From Akebia trifoliata (taxonomy: Eukaryota > Streptophyta > Magnoliopsida > Ranunculales > Lardizabalaceae): a stretch of DNA of 64,000 bases. The stretch covers positions 22,687,021-22,751,020 of the forward strand of contig CM030718.1 of assembly GCA_017979445.1 (NCBI GenBank). The letters are read 5' to 3'. Numbering within the stretch: the stretch's first letter is position 1; each line of letters starts with the position of its first letter. Below are positions 11,640-22,984 of the stretch, one piece after another. The notes beneath the pieces were generated by a model. It was not told the DNA's origin. It did not search any database and saw only the letters and a program-made list of their open reading frames with translations. The position numbers and the translations under genes are program-made.

Positions 11640-14600
11640 TTTCTTCTAAGGGCAAGGTTAGTTGATCTAGTTGGACTACCATCATTGCTATAATTGGATT
11701 TGTCACCTCATTAATTTGTGTTTGAATTTCAATTGATAAATGATTGTCAATCATTGGTCACTAAGGGTATTTTGAAAGAATGGTAGATTTTTTGGAATTC
11801 AAATATCCTCATTTTTAATTTGATAAAATTTTTCTTCTTCTAAAAATAGTGTTAGGTGACTCAATTAAGTCTCAATTTTGATTAAGGCTTAACCAATGTC
11901 TTGTTGTTGTTAGAAGAATTATTGTTATTTTATGAATTGTTGTTCTTGATTTGACAATTTAGTCATCAAGGACTCTAATGATGAAGATGGAGGAGATGAC
12001 AAATATGAGTGATTGGACACTAACTATGGCTCTACAATTCTATATTCGAAGAATTATTGAGAATCATAGAATTGTTAAGAATCATAGAATTGTTACGGAA
12101 TTATGGTTTGATTCATCATCAATGAGTCGTGCATATATAAATTCTCATAATTACCAAAATGACTACCTTGAGTGAATTCATTCTGTCTAGATATGTTATC
12201 AAAAGGAAACCAATTATCTATGTGGTATGGTTGATCAAACTAACTAGGTGTCAGTATCCAATAATTTTTTGAAAATGACACATATTGGTCTGCCTAGCAC
12301 GAAGCATAGGCAGACTCGGACAACACTTGGGAGAATGACCATAATTATCACACGAGACGCACGTGATCCATTACTCTCTCCTAAACTCTATGATAACATA
12401 AATCTATTTGATCTCCCTAAATTGAAATTTTTATCTCTATTTTTACTTATCAAACATGCAATCTAAAAATCACACAAAGAAAAGACTGGACTTATGTAGG
12501 GTGCCTAACTCTAGACAACTCCTAACTATTTCAAAGGGATAGTCTAAGCTTCCAACCTAGTTCTCTGAAATTCAAGTCAGCCAGTTTAATCCCCAGATGA
12601 GAGGTGACACACAATATTGAGAAAGGGCACTCTTAAATCACCTTCTCGTCTCAAATAGATGTAATATATTCCTCTCATATAACAAGGTACAATAAGGCAA
12701 GATTTTGTTTAAGTACTGACCTTAATTAAAAAGTGTAATTGGTACAACTTAGACTAGCTTTGCCTGTTAAGCTTTGATAGGATGTAAAGTCAAGTCTAAC
12801 AGATTTTAAATTATTTTGAATTTCTATGTGGATTCAATTAAATTAATAAGGCAAGATATCAATGATGAAATCCTATTCTTATCTTATGGTGTCATCCTTG
12901 TAAAAGTGCCATCTTTACTAAGTGCAAATCCAAATATGTAGGAATAATCAAGCAAATGTAGTACAGAAACCCACTAGTAGTAGTTTCATGGGGGGAACGA
13001 GTCTTACCTCCCGTTCTAGACGGGGGATGAACTAATTGAGTTAACTCGGGCCATTGACACCAATTTAAATATACGAACCTGAGGGGTCAAGATAGTTACA
13101 TCCTATTATCGTCCTTCCCTAAAACTATTACACTCCGACTCTTCTCGATAAATAAAAAAATTATTTAAAACTAAAGTAAAATTCTACTATAAGTCTAATT
13201 TTGAAAAGAAAAGAAGAGAAAAAAAAAATTATGCTATGTTGTTATGAAGAATTTGATCCGAATGACGAAATAAAACTTCAATCAAAACTTCCTTTTAACA
13301 ACTTGCCCTAAAAATAGTAGACGAATCCAAAGTCAAAATTTTACAATTTAAATATTTCATTCGATTCACAATTAGTGCAGAAAATTTCTACAAAAAATCA
13401 AATGCATGTATCTTGAGGATTTACCACGTTGCCCAAAACATTATAGGCAATATGGTAAAATTTTGATATTTCTGAATTTTTTTCTATGTTCTTCCGACAA
13501 ACTGAGGATTAGAATGAAAATATATTTTTTTAAATTTTAATAGATAAAATTCGGATTCAACAGAAAACCTAATAAAACTCGTCAAAAAGAAATTGAATCA
13601 AATTGTTGTTCTCGACAATGGCACATGTTTGTTCAATGTAGATTATTAATAAAAATAGTAGAAAATATATATATAAAACTTTGGTAAGCAACTATCGATC
13701 CACAAAGACAACGTTGAACTAGCAATATCTTTTGACTTAAAAATGTTAATCAGATTCAAAGTATTCAAGAAAATTAAATTAAAACTAATCTAAAATAAAT
13801 AGGAATATGATTCACAATGTAAAAACTAGATTAGTCAAATCCACCAAAATAATTTATCTTATCATGTTATTTATTTCTTATTATCTCGATCCAATTCACA
13901 AAGCTAATGTTATTGGATCGGAAGATAAAATCAGTTAATCCAAACATTAATCATAAAATTCTATGATAATATTTAATAAGATGAAATCAAAGATAAAATA
14001 TTTAATCTCTAATCAAACATAGTTTAACTTGATCTTATCTAAGTTTAAACTATTAAAATCATGTGATTATTTATTCTATTCAATGATTACTACTTAACAA
14101 ACTGACATCATAGTAAAACATTCACACACAATTGAAATAAACAATTATCTAAGATGATCTTGTTTGGTCTTCAGTGACCTCTCTAACGAAGATTTAGCCA
14201 CAAATCATATCAAGAACAATAAAAATAAAATAGAAATAAAAGAATAGGAGATTAGGGAAGAGAAAGAAAATATCTTTATTAATCCTGACTTGAATCTGGT
14301 AGAATAATCCTTCTATTTACAAAACTTCCATAAAAACTAACCTAAAAATTATAAACTAAGAAAAAAGAAAAGGTTGGAAGATTATTCTTTTCCTTATTTT
14401 TTTTCTCATGATATTTTGATCTCTTATCTGACCTCTTATTTATAGAGGTCAGATTAAGGTTTATCTTGAATTTAGATTACTTCCATGTTTTACAAAAATT
14501 CATAATCTAATTTGTTTTGATATGAATCACGCCGCCTTATTGATGTACGAATCTCGAGGAAAAATTTGCCAATATCACCGTGCCGCGATGCTTGTGGTCC

Positions 14601-14745
14601 CAATGGACTTGAATTTTGGTCTGCAACTTTGTCTTGGGTCCTGGATTACAACGTACCTCTTCTTTCGTCCTGATTTATCCTTTTAACTCTCGCAATTTTG
14701 ACCTATTACACGTAAATAACCATAATTAGTCCGAAAATACGCATG
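11640..14745 (-). mobile_element. Degenerate Ty3/gypsy-like retrotransposon remnant
   Basis: Read on the minus strand, the order is LTR-like, primer-site-like, leader, gag-like. A TATA-like CTCTATAAATAAG lies at about 14450. A tract at 13604-13625 reads TGTGCCATTGTCGAGAACAA, resembling the TGGCGCCGTTGCCGGGGA primer-binding site of plant Athila/Tat elements. A zinc-knuckle-like CDNYGHSPKCCP lies at about 12318-12352. All frames are broken. Assignment to Athila/Tat is inference from layout, and both ends are approximate. Confidence 0.35.
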
Positions 14746-14863
14746 GATTATAAACATATTTTATTTATTTAGGAGATTTTATGCATTTTTCAACCTTAAA
14801 GTCTCTGTAATAGGGCCCTAGGATCAACTTTCTAGACCCTGATCACATCGCCCATTGATTTTT

Positions 14864-15034
14864 GGGTCTTGTTAACGTGTGCCCTTAAACTGCAAGAAAT
14901 ACACTTTGGAAATTGGAAATTGTACCGAAAATGCCCTTAAAAAATCATTTTTACTAAAATACCCTTAGATTCCGATTTCAAAAGTGTATTTATTGCACTT
15001 TAACGTATGACCTTGTCACACTTTAACAAAATCC
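14864..15034. mobile_element. Mutator-type MITE with perfect 9-bp target duplication
   Basis: Inverted ends: GGGTCTTGTTAACGTGTG on the left and CACACTTTAACAAAATCC on the right. The arms continue to a central 'AAATACACTT / AAGTGTATTT' pair. Flanked by TTGATTTTT at 14855-14863 and again at 15035-15043, a perfect 9-bp direct repeat typical of Mutator-like elements. A second copy lies in the CHI intron at about 40915-41084. Confidence 0.85.
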
Positions 15035-15043
15035 TTGATTTTT

Positions 15044-15919
15044 ACCAAGGATTAGTCTCGAGGCACGTGCAATGCCCCTACATCACATGCACCGGGTAAG
15101 TGCGGGTGCGCCCTCATGGGTGGCCCTTGAGGAATTAATGCTCATGCTACGTATCGAACTCACGATGACCTACGGGCATTAATCGTTTATCGATCTAAAA
15201 TTGTCATTGATCCAACCCCTCGGGGTTTAATCATTATTTATTTTGTATTCCATCATCCAATGATTAACTTAATAAATCGAATTGTGCAATGCATAAAATA
15301 AGATTATTTATTTGAAGCATCATCCATTGGTTCTTCATCAGATTCATAAACTAGAAAGTTTCTCTAGTCATTCGCCTAATCGAGATCAAAGTTCTGGAAA
15401 TTAGAAATGTCAAAATACGTATAACACTTGATATAATTAGTGTAGGATGCAGTTTAACATTTTTCTACTTTCAATTATCAAAATAAATATTTTATGTTCA
15501 ATCAACTAGCTCAATAAATTGAATTGTCAGGATTCAAAAAATAAGATTATTTATTGAGTGGTAGAAGGGATCCCATCCTTAGTTGTCTCGCATTTGTTAC
15601 TCCAACACCTCCCTGATTATGGAATCAAACTGTAGCTGTCCCATATTTATGAATCAAAATCGTTTTCTTTTTTAAATGGTCGCACAATCCAAATCTTAAA
15701 ATACTTCGTTTTTTTAATAGTTAAGAAAGCCAGAGCCAAACCAAATCTTAAAAGACTTGGATTGTAACATTCGTGATATAGGTATCGGTTGGACATGTAC
15801 TTTTGTAATTTGAGAGCCACCAAAATGGTACATTTTAATGCATTTAGAACTTGGTGGTAAAGAAGTGAAATAAAAAATTCTTATTTTTTTATACAAATAT
15901 TATTGATTAATTTTGTAAG
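15044..15919. other. Intergenic DNA, no gene
   Basis: No open frame with a recognised product. The GC is locally higher at 15060-15180 (CGGGTAAGTGCGGGTGCGCC) for no reason I can identify. Confidence 0.4.
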
Positions 15920-16042
15920 GTGTTAGCCATCTTAGTTGGTAAAGTCTTTGGGTAATGATACCAGAGACATGGGTTCAAATCCCGTGAGCACCGAGTTACT
16001 GAATTCCCTAAAAACAGGCTTAAGAAAAAATAAAAAAAATAG
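15920..16042 (+). mobile_element. tRNA-derived SINE, copy 1
   Basis: The head resembles a tRNA: box A-like TAGCCATCTTAGTTGG and a good box B, GGTTCAAATCC (about 15972-15982). It is followed by GAGTTACTGAATTCCCTAAAAACAGG and an A-rich tail. Imperfect flanking repeats TTGATTAATTTTGTAAG (15903-15919) and TTGAATAATTTTAAG (16043-16057) look like a target duplication. The head does not fold as a functional tRNA over its full length. Related to the copy at 33633. Confidence 0.8.
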
Positions 16043-16057
16043 TTGAATAATTTTAAG

Positions 16058-16922
16058 ATTTTTCTTGTGTTCCACGTCAAACATCATAAAATGAATGTGT
16101 ATCAAGCGAGACAATATATTTGACCAAATGTTGACCCAATTAACTGACCGGGTCAATTCCAACCGATCCAACCGTTGATTCAAATCAATCTGACCTATAT
16201 CATAAACATTGAGTATATATTTTTAGCTTCAAAGACTCATACTTCTTCAATATATTTCTTGGACCTTAGACCACATGAAAATGGTAGGATTTGGAGGTAG
16301 AATATGAGGAATTTTTTATGGAAAATCCTAATTATCAATATTAACATTCTATCTACTTAACCTTGAAAAAAACAATACCATCTTCAATCTATGATTATAT
16401 CTTCTTGTTCAACCTGTAAGAGGTATGAACATTAGAGCTTGATTTCACTATGAAGACAACTGGACAAATCTATACAATGAATCACTTCTATCACTTAACT
16501 TCACCTTCTTCTACGTATCAATCTTCTTAAACCTTTCAACCTCTCTTCTCTTATGTTTTTTATTTATTTAACTACTCTCTCCGCTAGAAAAGACTTAGAT
16601 TTACGACAAAAGAAAACAAAATCCCTCCTTTTAGAAGTGCTACAAAGTGGGCCACTTATATGAGTTACAAAAGCCCAAACCCAAACTATTTTGGACCGAC
16701 GTAAAAAAACACACACTTGGACTAGAACTAATTATTTTGAGTCATACTTCAACAATCTCTACCTTGGCGAAAAAACAAAACAAAAAACTCTTCCACGCCT
16801 TGAAAATGTTAGAACTTCGATGTGTATATAACACCTCTACCTTGATGTGAAATCTCTCATCCCCATGTACTTGAAATGAGGAAATTCCCTCAAGTCTCAA
16901 CAAGCAATGAGATTAAACAAAT
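16058..16922. other. Intergenic DNA, no gene
   Basis: Nothing recognisable beyond short open frames without family motifs. The right part may belong to the copia remnant that follows. Confidence 0.4.
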
Positions 16923-17868
16923 TTAAGTAATGCTCAAACTTGTACATTGTAACTGGCTTAGTGAGAAAATTTGAAGCATTCTCATCTGTACAAACCTTTT
17001 CAACATTAATTTATCCCAAATTGACCCAATCTCGAATCCGATGGAATCTAGCATCAATGTGTGTTGTTCTAGCATGGAATACTTGAGTTTTAGCAAGGCA
17101 AGTAGCACTTTGACAATCACATTCGAGCTTCACCGAGTCTTGTTTCAATCCCAACTCATTTACTAACATGCTCACCATATAGCTTCCTTGGATGCTTCTG
17201 TTATAGTCATATCCTCTGCCTCGGTAGTGAATAATACACTTATAGTTTGTAGTATTGATCTTCAAGAAATCGGACCACCACATAATGTGAAGTCATAGTC
17301 CGTAGAGGTTCTCATCTTGTCAAGATCTCTAGTATAATCAGAATCCACATAACCAATCACACAAGCAACCCCATGTTTTCTTGCAAACACTATTCCCCAG
17401 TTTCTTATTCCTTTCAAATAACAAATAACCTTATTGCTTTCTATTGCTCTTTTTCTAGATTCGTCGTGTATTTTGAAACCACGCTAATGGTTTGAGAAAG
17501 ATCAGGTCATGTGCTTACTATAGCATAGATGAGACACCCAACAACACTTGCATATGGCACCTTCATCATCTCTTCTACTTTGACATCGGTGGAAGGACAT
17601 TGTTTTGCACTCAAAGCAAAGTGTGGAGTTAAAGGAGTAGAAACTAATTTAGCATCAAGCATACTAAACTTTTGAGCACCTTGTGGATATACTTCATTTG
17701 AGACAATCACAACTTTCCAACTTTCGTATCTCTCTTTATATCATAGCCACTCCAAAATCTTTCAAGTCGAACTCTCTACTCAATAGTGTTTTGAGTTCAT
17801 CAACCTTCACTATATCTTTGCATGCTATGAGCATGTCATCCACATACAACATGAAGGGAATGATAATA
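16923..17868 (-). pseudogene. Ty1/copia pol fragment (RT C-terminal part to RNase H)
   Basis: The minus-strand frames contain in order: the reverse transcriptase catalytic motif LYVDDMLIACKD (about 17830), EFDLKDFG, then VPYASVVGCLIYAIV of the region after RT, and the RNase H signature QSATCLAKTQVFHARTTHID near the 3' end (about 17060-17110). The frames are linked only through frameshifts and stops. It ends abruptly at 17868 within the sequence before YVDDM, where C-rich LTR-like DNA begins, so the element was truncated by a later insertion or rearrangement. Non-functional debris. Confidence 0.85.
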
Positions 17869-19130
17869 TAAACAACCCAATTCGCACAGGCCCACCTCGA
17901 AAAAGCCCCTAAAAATGATTTTTTTGTCAAATTACCAATCAAAGGCCTAAGAGCCCAATATTTTAAATTTCTCACCTTTTGTTACAATGAAATAAGCCCC
18001 AGGCTTTTAGTTAGCCCATGGACTTGCAAATGAATTTCTTACTCTTCATTTTGATCCATGTCCCCTAAACCGTCTTTAACTCACCCACCATTTCTTTTAA
18101 AATCCCTAAATCAATCCAACTCCTAAAAGTGCATCAATCTAACCTAATCTAAACCAAAACCTCAATTAAGTTCTAACTTAACCCCAAGCCAATTCTAAGC
18201 CCAATACCCTACCTATAACTAAATCCAAGCCCAACACTACCTTAAAACCTAAAATCAAGATCCATTGACCAAGATTAAAGTCCACAAGTCCTCAAAAAGC
18301 TTATGCTCACAAAAATAAACACATGCCACCACCACAATTAATATCTCAAATCCAATCTATCCAACCTCATCATTACCCTCAAAATCTACATAACTCATAC
18401 CCCTCAACCCACACCAATGTCATTAGCAAAACTATCATTTTCTCTAAATTTTCATCACAAGTCATCCCCACACCCTTCTCTTTAATTAACTCACATAATT
18501 CACACATTTCCATACATTTGTCATATATCATCACCATACTCACCCTCCCAAAATCTAACCAACTAACCTCTTATATTAACCATATTTTTAACCAAACACC
18601 TACATTCCCTAACTTAACCGTCACTTAATTTTGTCTAACCAATTCATTTGAATTTTATTCATAGGTTTGGGTCAAAAGCAACTCATTGAACTCCTTTACC
18701 ACAACTCCCCCTCTCTAACCTCAAAATTCAAACCTCTCGTTCCTAAAAACTCATGCCATTTATTCTCACATTTTACCTTTGACTTTTTTAACCCTAAAAG
18801 CAATCCTAAAACACTATATAAAAAAAAAAAAAAAAAAACCTCTCCGATTAAAAAACACATGCTCTCAAACCCCCCTCTCAATCTAAAACTAAAAAATATA
18901 TATCATTACGCTATCATTTACTCTCCCTCACTCACTCCCTTCTCTTAAAAAAAGGACTAACATAACCACTTCATCTAGCACCTAAGAAGAAGAATGTCTC
19001 AAGAAGTAGAAAGAGGAACACAAGCTTGAAGGTAGGTGTAGAATAAGATTTTTAGTTTTATGTCCCCTCTCTCCTCTTTTTATTTAAATACATTTTATAT
19101 GATAAGAACAATACAAGAATTGAAGTATTA
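17869..19130 (+). repeat. C/A-rich LTR-like block
   Basis: Sequence composition changes sharply at 17869: C/A-rich, G-poor DNA with repeated 'CCCAA..CCTAA' words, a TATA-like ACTATATAAAA (about 18815) followed by a poly-A run and a CT-rich leader (about 18900-18940). This is the look of an LTR promoter. It abuts the broken copia RT. The ends and the superfamily are uncertain. Long open frames here, such as 18323-18628, come from the biased composition. Confidence 0.3.
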
Positions 19131-19402
19131 CAGTCTTGTACTCTGGTTGATCTCACAATGGGTTTATAAATGCATCAGACAGCCTATACACTCTGTGAAT
19201 CCACCCTTCGACCTTGGATAGCGAAAATAGGATTGTTCAATAATGTTATTGATGCTGTCAAAATTTTAAATAATCGCCATATTATTACTCGAAGGATCCA
19301 TTTAATAGAAGTCTAGATCTTATAGTTTCTTCTATCTGAGCCCGTCACTTAGGCAAGAAGGTGAGATTCCCATACATGAACACAAGTTATGTACAAACGG
19401 AT
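19131..19402. other. 3' flank of the PPR gene
   Basis: Presumed 3' untranslated and terminator region of the minus-strand PPR gene. No other feature seen. Confidence 0.4.
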
Positions 19403-21886
19403 TCACCAGTAATCCCCACATGAACAACTTCCATTCTTGAAATGGTGGAACCGTTGCATGTCCCTCACAACAATCTCTCGACCAGTTACTAAAGAAATGT
19501 ATTTAGTAGCGTTATGGCAATCACCACATACACGAAGGTTCTTTCGTAAGTGTATGGTAGTGCCCGGGCTAGTATTTATAAGTCCAAATGCAATTGCAAG
19601 CTTCTCACTATGGCTGTTAAGAAGCTGTTCGTGTACATCAGCTTCCACATCATGTATCGAATTGGTATCGGGAACATAACCAACAGCTTTGATCTCATCA
19701 ACTAATGCTTCTAGCGTTGCATATATTCTCTCGGATTGTAGATGCGTTGTGCAACCGGAATAGAATGTATGAACCTCATTTCTTAACTCAACCAAAGTGC
19801 AACCCGGGGTTTTCTGAAGCCCTTTTTTCTCCATTAATGATCTTACCTTCGCAACGTCCCCCCACATTGAAGCATTGGCATATATATTAGCTAACAAGAC
19901 ATGGTATCCACCTTCTTCGGGTTCTAGTTCGAACAATCTCTTGGCCGCCTTCTCTCCCAATTCAACGTTCTTGTGAATCTTACATGCACCCAACATGGCA
20001 CCAAATATACTAATACCTGGTTCAACGGGCATCTTTTGGATGAAGTCCCAAGCGTCTTCAAGTCTTCCAGCACGGCCGAATAGGTCCACCATGGCTCCAT
20101 AGTGATCCATCCGAGGATCTAAGCCATAATCTTCTTTCATGCTAGTGAAGTAATGCTGCCCCTCATCAACCAAGCCAGAGTGACTACACGCCGACAAAAC
20201 ACAAAGAAAGGTTACACCGTTTGGTTCGACACCCCTTCTTTGCATCTCCTCAAACAGTTCAACAGCAGCCTTCCCAAGCCCGTGGGTCCCATACCCATCT
20301 ATCATCGCATTCCATGTCATCACATGCCGTACTTCCATCTTGTCAAAGAGTTTTCGAGCAATGTGGACACCACCGCACTTTGCATACATGTCTACTAAAG
20401 CAGTCATCACAAAGACATTCTTCTCCAAGCAGGATCTAATAGCGACTCCATGTATCCACTTTGCTTGGCGTAAAACTGATAAATCTGCAAGGGCAGATAT
20501 GACACTCACCATTGTGAAAGAATCTGGTTCTACATTCTCTTGTTGCATCTTACAAAAGTGACTAAGGGCCTCGTTTATACGTCCATTTTGTGCATAACCC
20601 AAGATCATGGCATTCCATGAGACGAGAGTTTTACTACTCAAGTTTTCAAATATCTCGGCTGCAATGTCTACTTGGTTACACTTGGAATACATGGAAATCA
20701 AAGAGTTTATAATCGAAACATCCGATCCAAGTCCAATTTGATTAGCTAATTCATGGATGTACTTCCCCTGTTCAAGATTACCCAAGTCAGCACAAGCATG
20801 TAGAGCCCCCATGATAGTAACATCTGTCGGTTCCACCCCTTCTTTCATCATCTCTTGAAAAATCTCCATCGCTTCCTCTGAATATCCCCCCTCTGCATAT
20901 CCATCAATCATAGAATTCCACGAAACCACATTCCTCACACGCATCCTATCAAAAACTAATCTAGCGGTGCCCACCAACCCACATTTCGAGTACAGGTTCA
21001 TAAGAGCCGTAGAAACATTCACCAATAACCCAAACCCAGCCCTAGTAACATAACCATGAATAGATTTTCCAATCCTCAACGACCCAATATCGGCACACGC
21101 AGGCAAAATGGTAATAATCGTGATTGAATCAGGTCTATGTCCTTCCTCTTGCATCAATAAAACCAACTCCAAAGCTCTCCTTGCCAACCCATTTTGAGCA
21201 TACCCAGCAATAATCGCATTCCAAGCTACCAAATCTCTGTGAGGCATTCGATCAAACATCTTGTGAGCCTCACCAACACGATGACACTTTGCATACATGT
21301 TAACGACTGCAGTCATTGCAAAGATATTAGAACCAAACCCATCAACAATCATCTGAGAATGAAGCTCTTTCCCTCTTCTAAGATCAGAATTATCCCCACA
21401 AGCCTTCAATAAATAAGTATAATTATAGATAACAGGGTGAACATCATCGTACTTCATTCTACGAAAGAACGATAGAGCGTCTTCAAGAGACGAGCTTTTA
21501 GCATGACCCTTGAGTATAGTATGATACATAGCGTCGATTTTGTTTTCAATTGGATCGAAAACAAGATAAGCTTCACGTAAATTACCAAATTTGGAGAACA
21601 AACTAACGAGCTTTGTTTGGAATAAGTGTTCGGTGTAGAGACCATTTTTTATTACGAGAGGGAGGATTTGTCTGAGTTCTTTGATGTCTGAGCACATTTC
21701 GAGTAAGATTGCAGAGGGATGAGTGTAGACATGAGAAGGAATGTAGATTCTTTGAGAAAGCATATGTGAAGATTTGGGAGATGGAGAGTGAAGGTTAGCA
21801 GTAGATGATGGTGGGCATATTTTAGTGGAATTTGGAGTGGTGGAGAGAGGACTGAAGGTTAACAGAGTTGAACCCATCTCTCTCAC
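19403..21886 (-). CDS. CRR22: PPR-DYW RNA editing factor, CRR22-like
   Basis: An intact intronless 827-residue PLS-class pentatricopeptide repeat protein with E, E+ and DYW domains. Such proteins bind single-stranded organelle RNA through their repeats and direct C-to-U editing. The N-terminus is Ser/Thr/Pro-rich, as in a chloroplast transit peptide, then YIPSHVYTHPSAILLE and repeats such as VAWNAIIAGYAQNGLARRAL and VSWNSMIDGYAEGGYSEEA from about residue 90 to 640. The DYW deaminase shows HSEKLAIAFGL (HSE at about 759-761), CGDCHN (about 787-792) and the terminal SCSCGDYW, so the zinc and catalytic residues are present. Residue order and domain ends match my memory of Arabidopsis CRR22 (At1g11290), which edits chloroplast ndhB, ndhD and rpoB transcripts; orthology is inference. 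Met4 is an alternative start. No frameshifts. Confidence 0.93.
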   Translation of the reverse strand: MREMGSTLLTFSPLSTTPNSTKICPPSSTANLHSPSPKSSHMLSQRIYIPSHVYTHPSAILLEMCSDIKELRQILPLVIKNGLYTEHLFQTKLVSLFSKFGNLREAYLVFDPIENKIDAMYHTILKGHAKSSSLEDALSFFRRMKYDDVHPVIYNYTYLLKACGDNSDLRRGKELHSQMIVDGFGSNIFAMTAVVNMYAKCHRVGEAHKMFDRMPHRDLVAWNAIIAGYAQNGLARRALELVLLMQEEGHRPDSITIITILPACADIGSLRIGKSIHGYVTRAGFGLLVNVSTALMNLYSKCGLVGTARLVFDRMRVRNVVSWNSMIDGYAEGGYSEEAMEIFQEMMKEGVEPTDVTIMGALHACADLGNLEQGKYIHELANQIGLGSDVSIINSLISMYSKCNQVDIAAEIFENLSSKTLVSWNAMILGYAQNGRINEALSHFCKMQQENVEPDSFTMVSVISALADLSVLRQAKWIHGVAIRSCLEKNVFVMTALVDMYAKCGGVHIARKLFDKMEVRHVMTWNAMIDGYGTHGLGKAAVELFEEMQRRGVEPNGVTFLCVLSACSHSGLVDEGQHYFTSMKEDYGLDPRMDHYGAMVDLFGRAGRLEDAWDFIQKMPVEPGISIFGAMLGACKIHKNVELGEKAAKRLFELEPEEGGYHVLLANIYANASMWGDVAKVRSLMEKKGLQKTPGCTLVELRNEVHTFYSGCTTHLQSERIYATLEALVDEIKAVGYVPDTNSIHDVEADVHEQLLNSHSEKLAIAFGLINTSPGTTIHLRKNLRVCGDCHNATKYISLVTGREIVVRDMQRFHHFKNGSCSCGDYW

Positions 21887-22135
21887 TCACTTTTGTTTTT
21901 CTTCAAATGAAACCGTTGGAAGTGTGAACAATTGAACAGAATCTTGGCGGGTTTTATTTCATCGAGTCTAGATTAGTGGATTGGTCCTCTATTCATCCAG
22001 ACCGCTCATCTGTGGGCCATCTCATTTTGTAGCATATTTTTTTTCTAGGATCTAGCATTGCTAAGGATCATGCTTACCCGTAAGAATCAGGATCAGCTAA
22101 GGTGTCGCGTTCCTACAAAATAGGAAAGAGTTGCT
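21887..22135 (-). other. 5' flank of the PPR gene
   Basis: Presumed promoter and 5' leader of the minus-strand PPR gene. No clear TATA box was identified. Confidence 0.3.
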
Positions 22136-22285
22136 CAATTGACACCCCTCAATTGACAGTCTTAGAAATCGTAGATCTGCTCTCCTCGAAATAGAAACTG
22201 CACATTGTTATGGGAAACCGTAGTTCTATATCTTGAGGAGAGCAGGTCTACGGTTTCGAACCTGTCATGTTAGGGGTGCCGATTG
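22136..22285. mobile_element. Foldback MITE, 150 bp
   Basis: The left arm begins CAATTGACACCCCT and contains CGTAGATCTGCTCTCCTCGA; the right arm contains TTGAGGAGAGCAGGTCTACG and ends TAGGGGTGCCGATTG. The arms pair almost fully. It lies about 250 bp upstream of the PPR start codon. A weaker outer pair (AAGGTGTCGCGTTCCTA near 22099, TAGGAATGGGACACCATT near 22422) may mark a larger host element. Confidence 0.7.
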
Positions 22286-22592
22286 AATATGCCATGTGAG
22301 TAAGTCAAATTATTATGATTCAATAGGAAAGGATTCTATGTGACACCTTTTGATAGAATTTAAAACACACTATGCGTTAAATCTCTAACCGAACCGTGCC
22401 ACATAGACACCATATTTGGCTATAGGAATGGGACACCATTCTAGCTCAAGCAATAATACTTGAACACCTGTGGCAATTTACTATGGTTGCATTGGTCAAC
22501 ACTAGAGAACATAAGACTCCCTCCAAACTGGACCCTCTAACCTTTAAAAATGCAAAAGAAAGTCTCGGGAAAGTAAAGTCCTACAAAGGGAC

Positions 22593-22742
22593 ATGTTGAG
22601 ATGGATGACTGAAAAAATTAATAAAGATAAAATTACACTCGAAGGCATTCATGAAAATGTAGAAGCCGAGTGGGATAAATTAAGAGAAACTCGATTGAGA
22701 TGGTTTGATCATGCCACAATCAAAAGGGATATGCAAGTTTAG
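22593..22742 (+). pseudogene. RTE-type LINE, C-terminal reverse transcriptase remnant
   Basis: One short frame reads MLRWMTEKINKDKI, then LRETRLRWFDHA and a stop. This is the 'LRWM...KIR..RLRWFGH' tail found at the end of RTE-like LINE polymerases. It is 50 residues long with no recognisable upstream polymerase. Confidence 0.6.
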
Positions 22743-22984
22743 GGTTACAAAAAGGATCATCGTGTAATATTTTCTTAAGGGTTTTTTCTATTTTTGGGAA
22801 ATAAGTGACATAGGCACATTGTTGAACCATGTTAATTCTTGTGGGCTGATAAGGTCCCAATTATTCGATTTTGGGACCGTAATTGCATTAAGATTACCAT
22901 TGCATAAATGTTAGTTCCTTTAAATAATTACAAAATTATTTTATTTATCCAAATTAATAAAGTTAATGATATATTAGTGTTAAT

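Noticed and set aside
15920..16042. tRNA gene suggested by box A and box B
   Set aside because: No complete cloverleaf or acceptor stem; the A-rich tail and flanking repeats show a SINE.
18323..18948. Two plus-strand open frames of 93-101 codons
   Set aside because: They arise from C/A-rich, G-poor LTR-like DNA; the translations are Ser/Pro/His/Ile-rich without motif.
19437..21645. Several open frames overlapping the PPR gene
   Set aside because: All are shadow frames of the 827-codon CDS.
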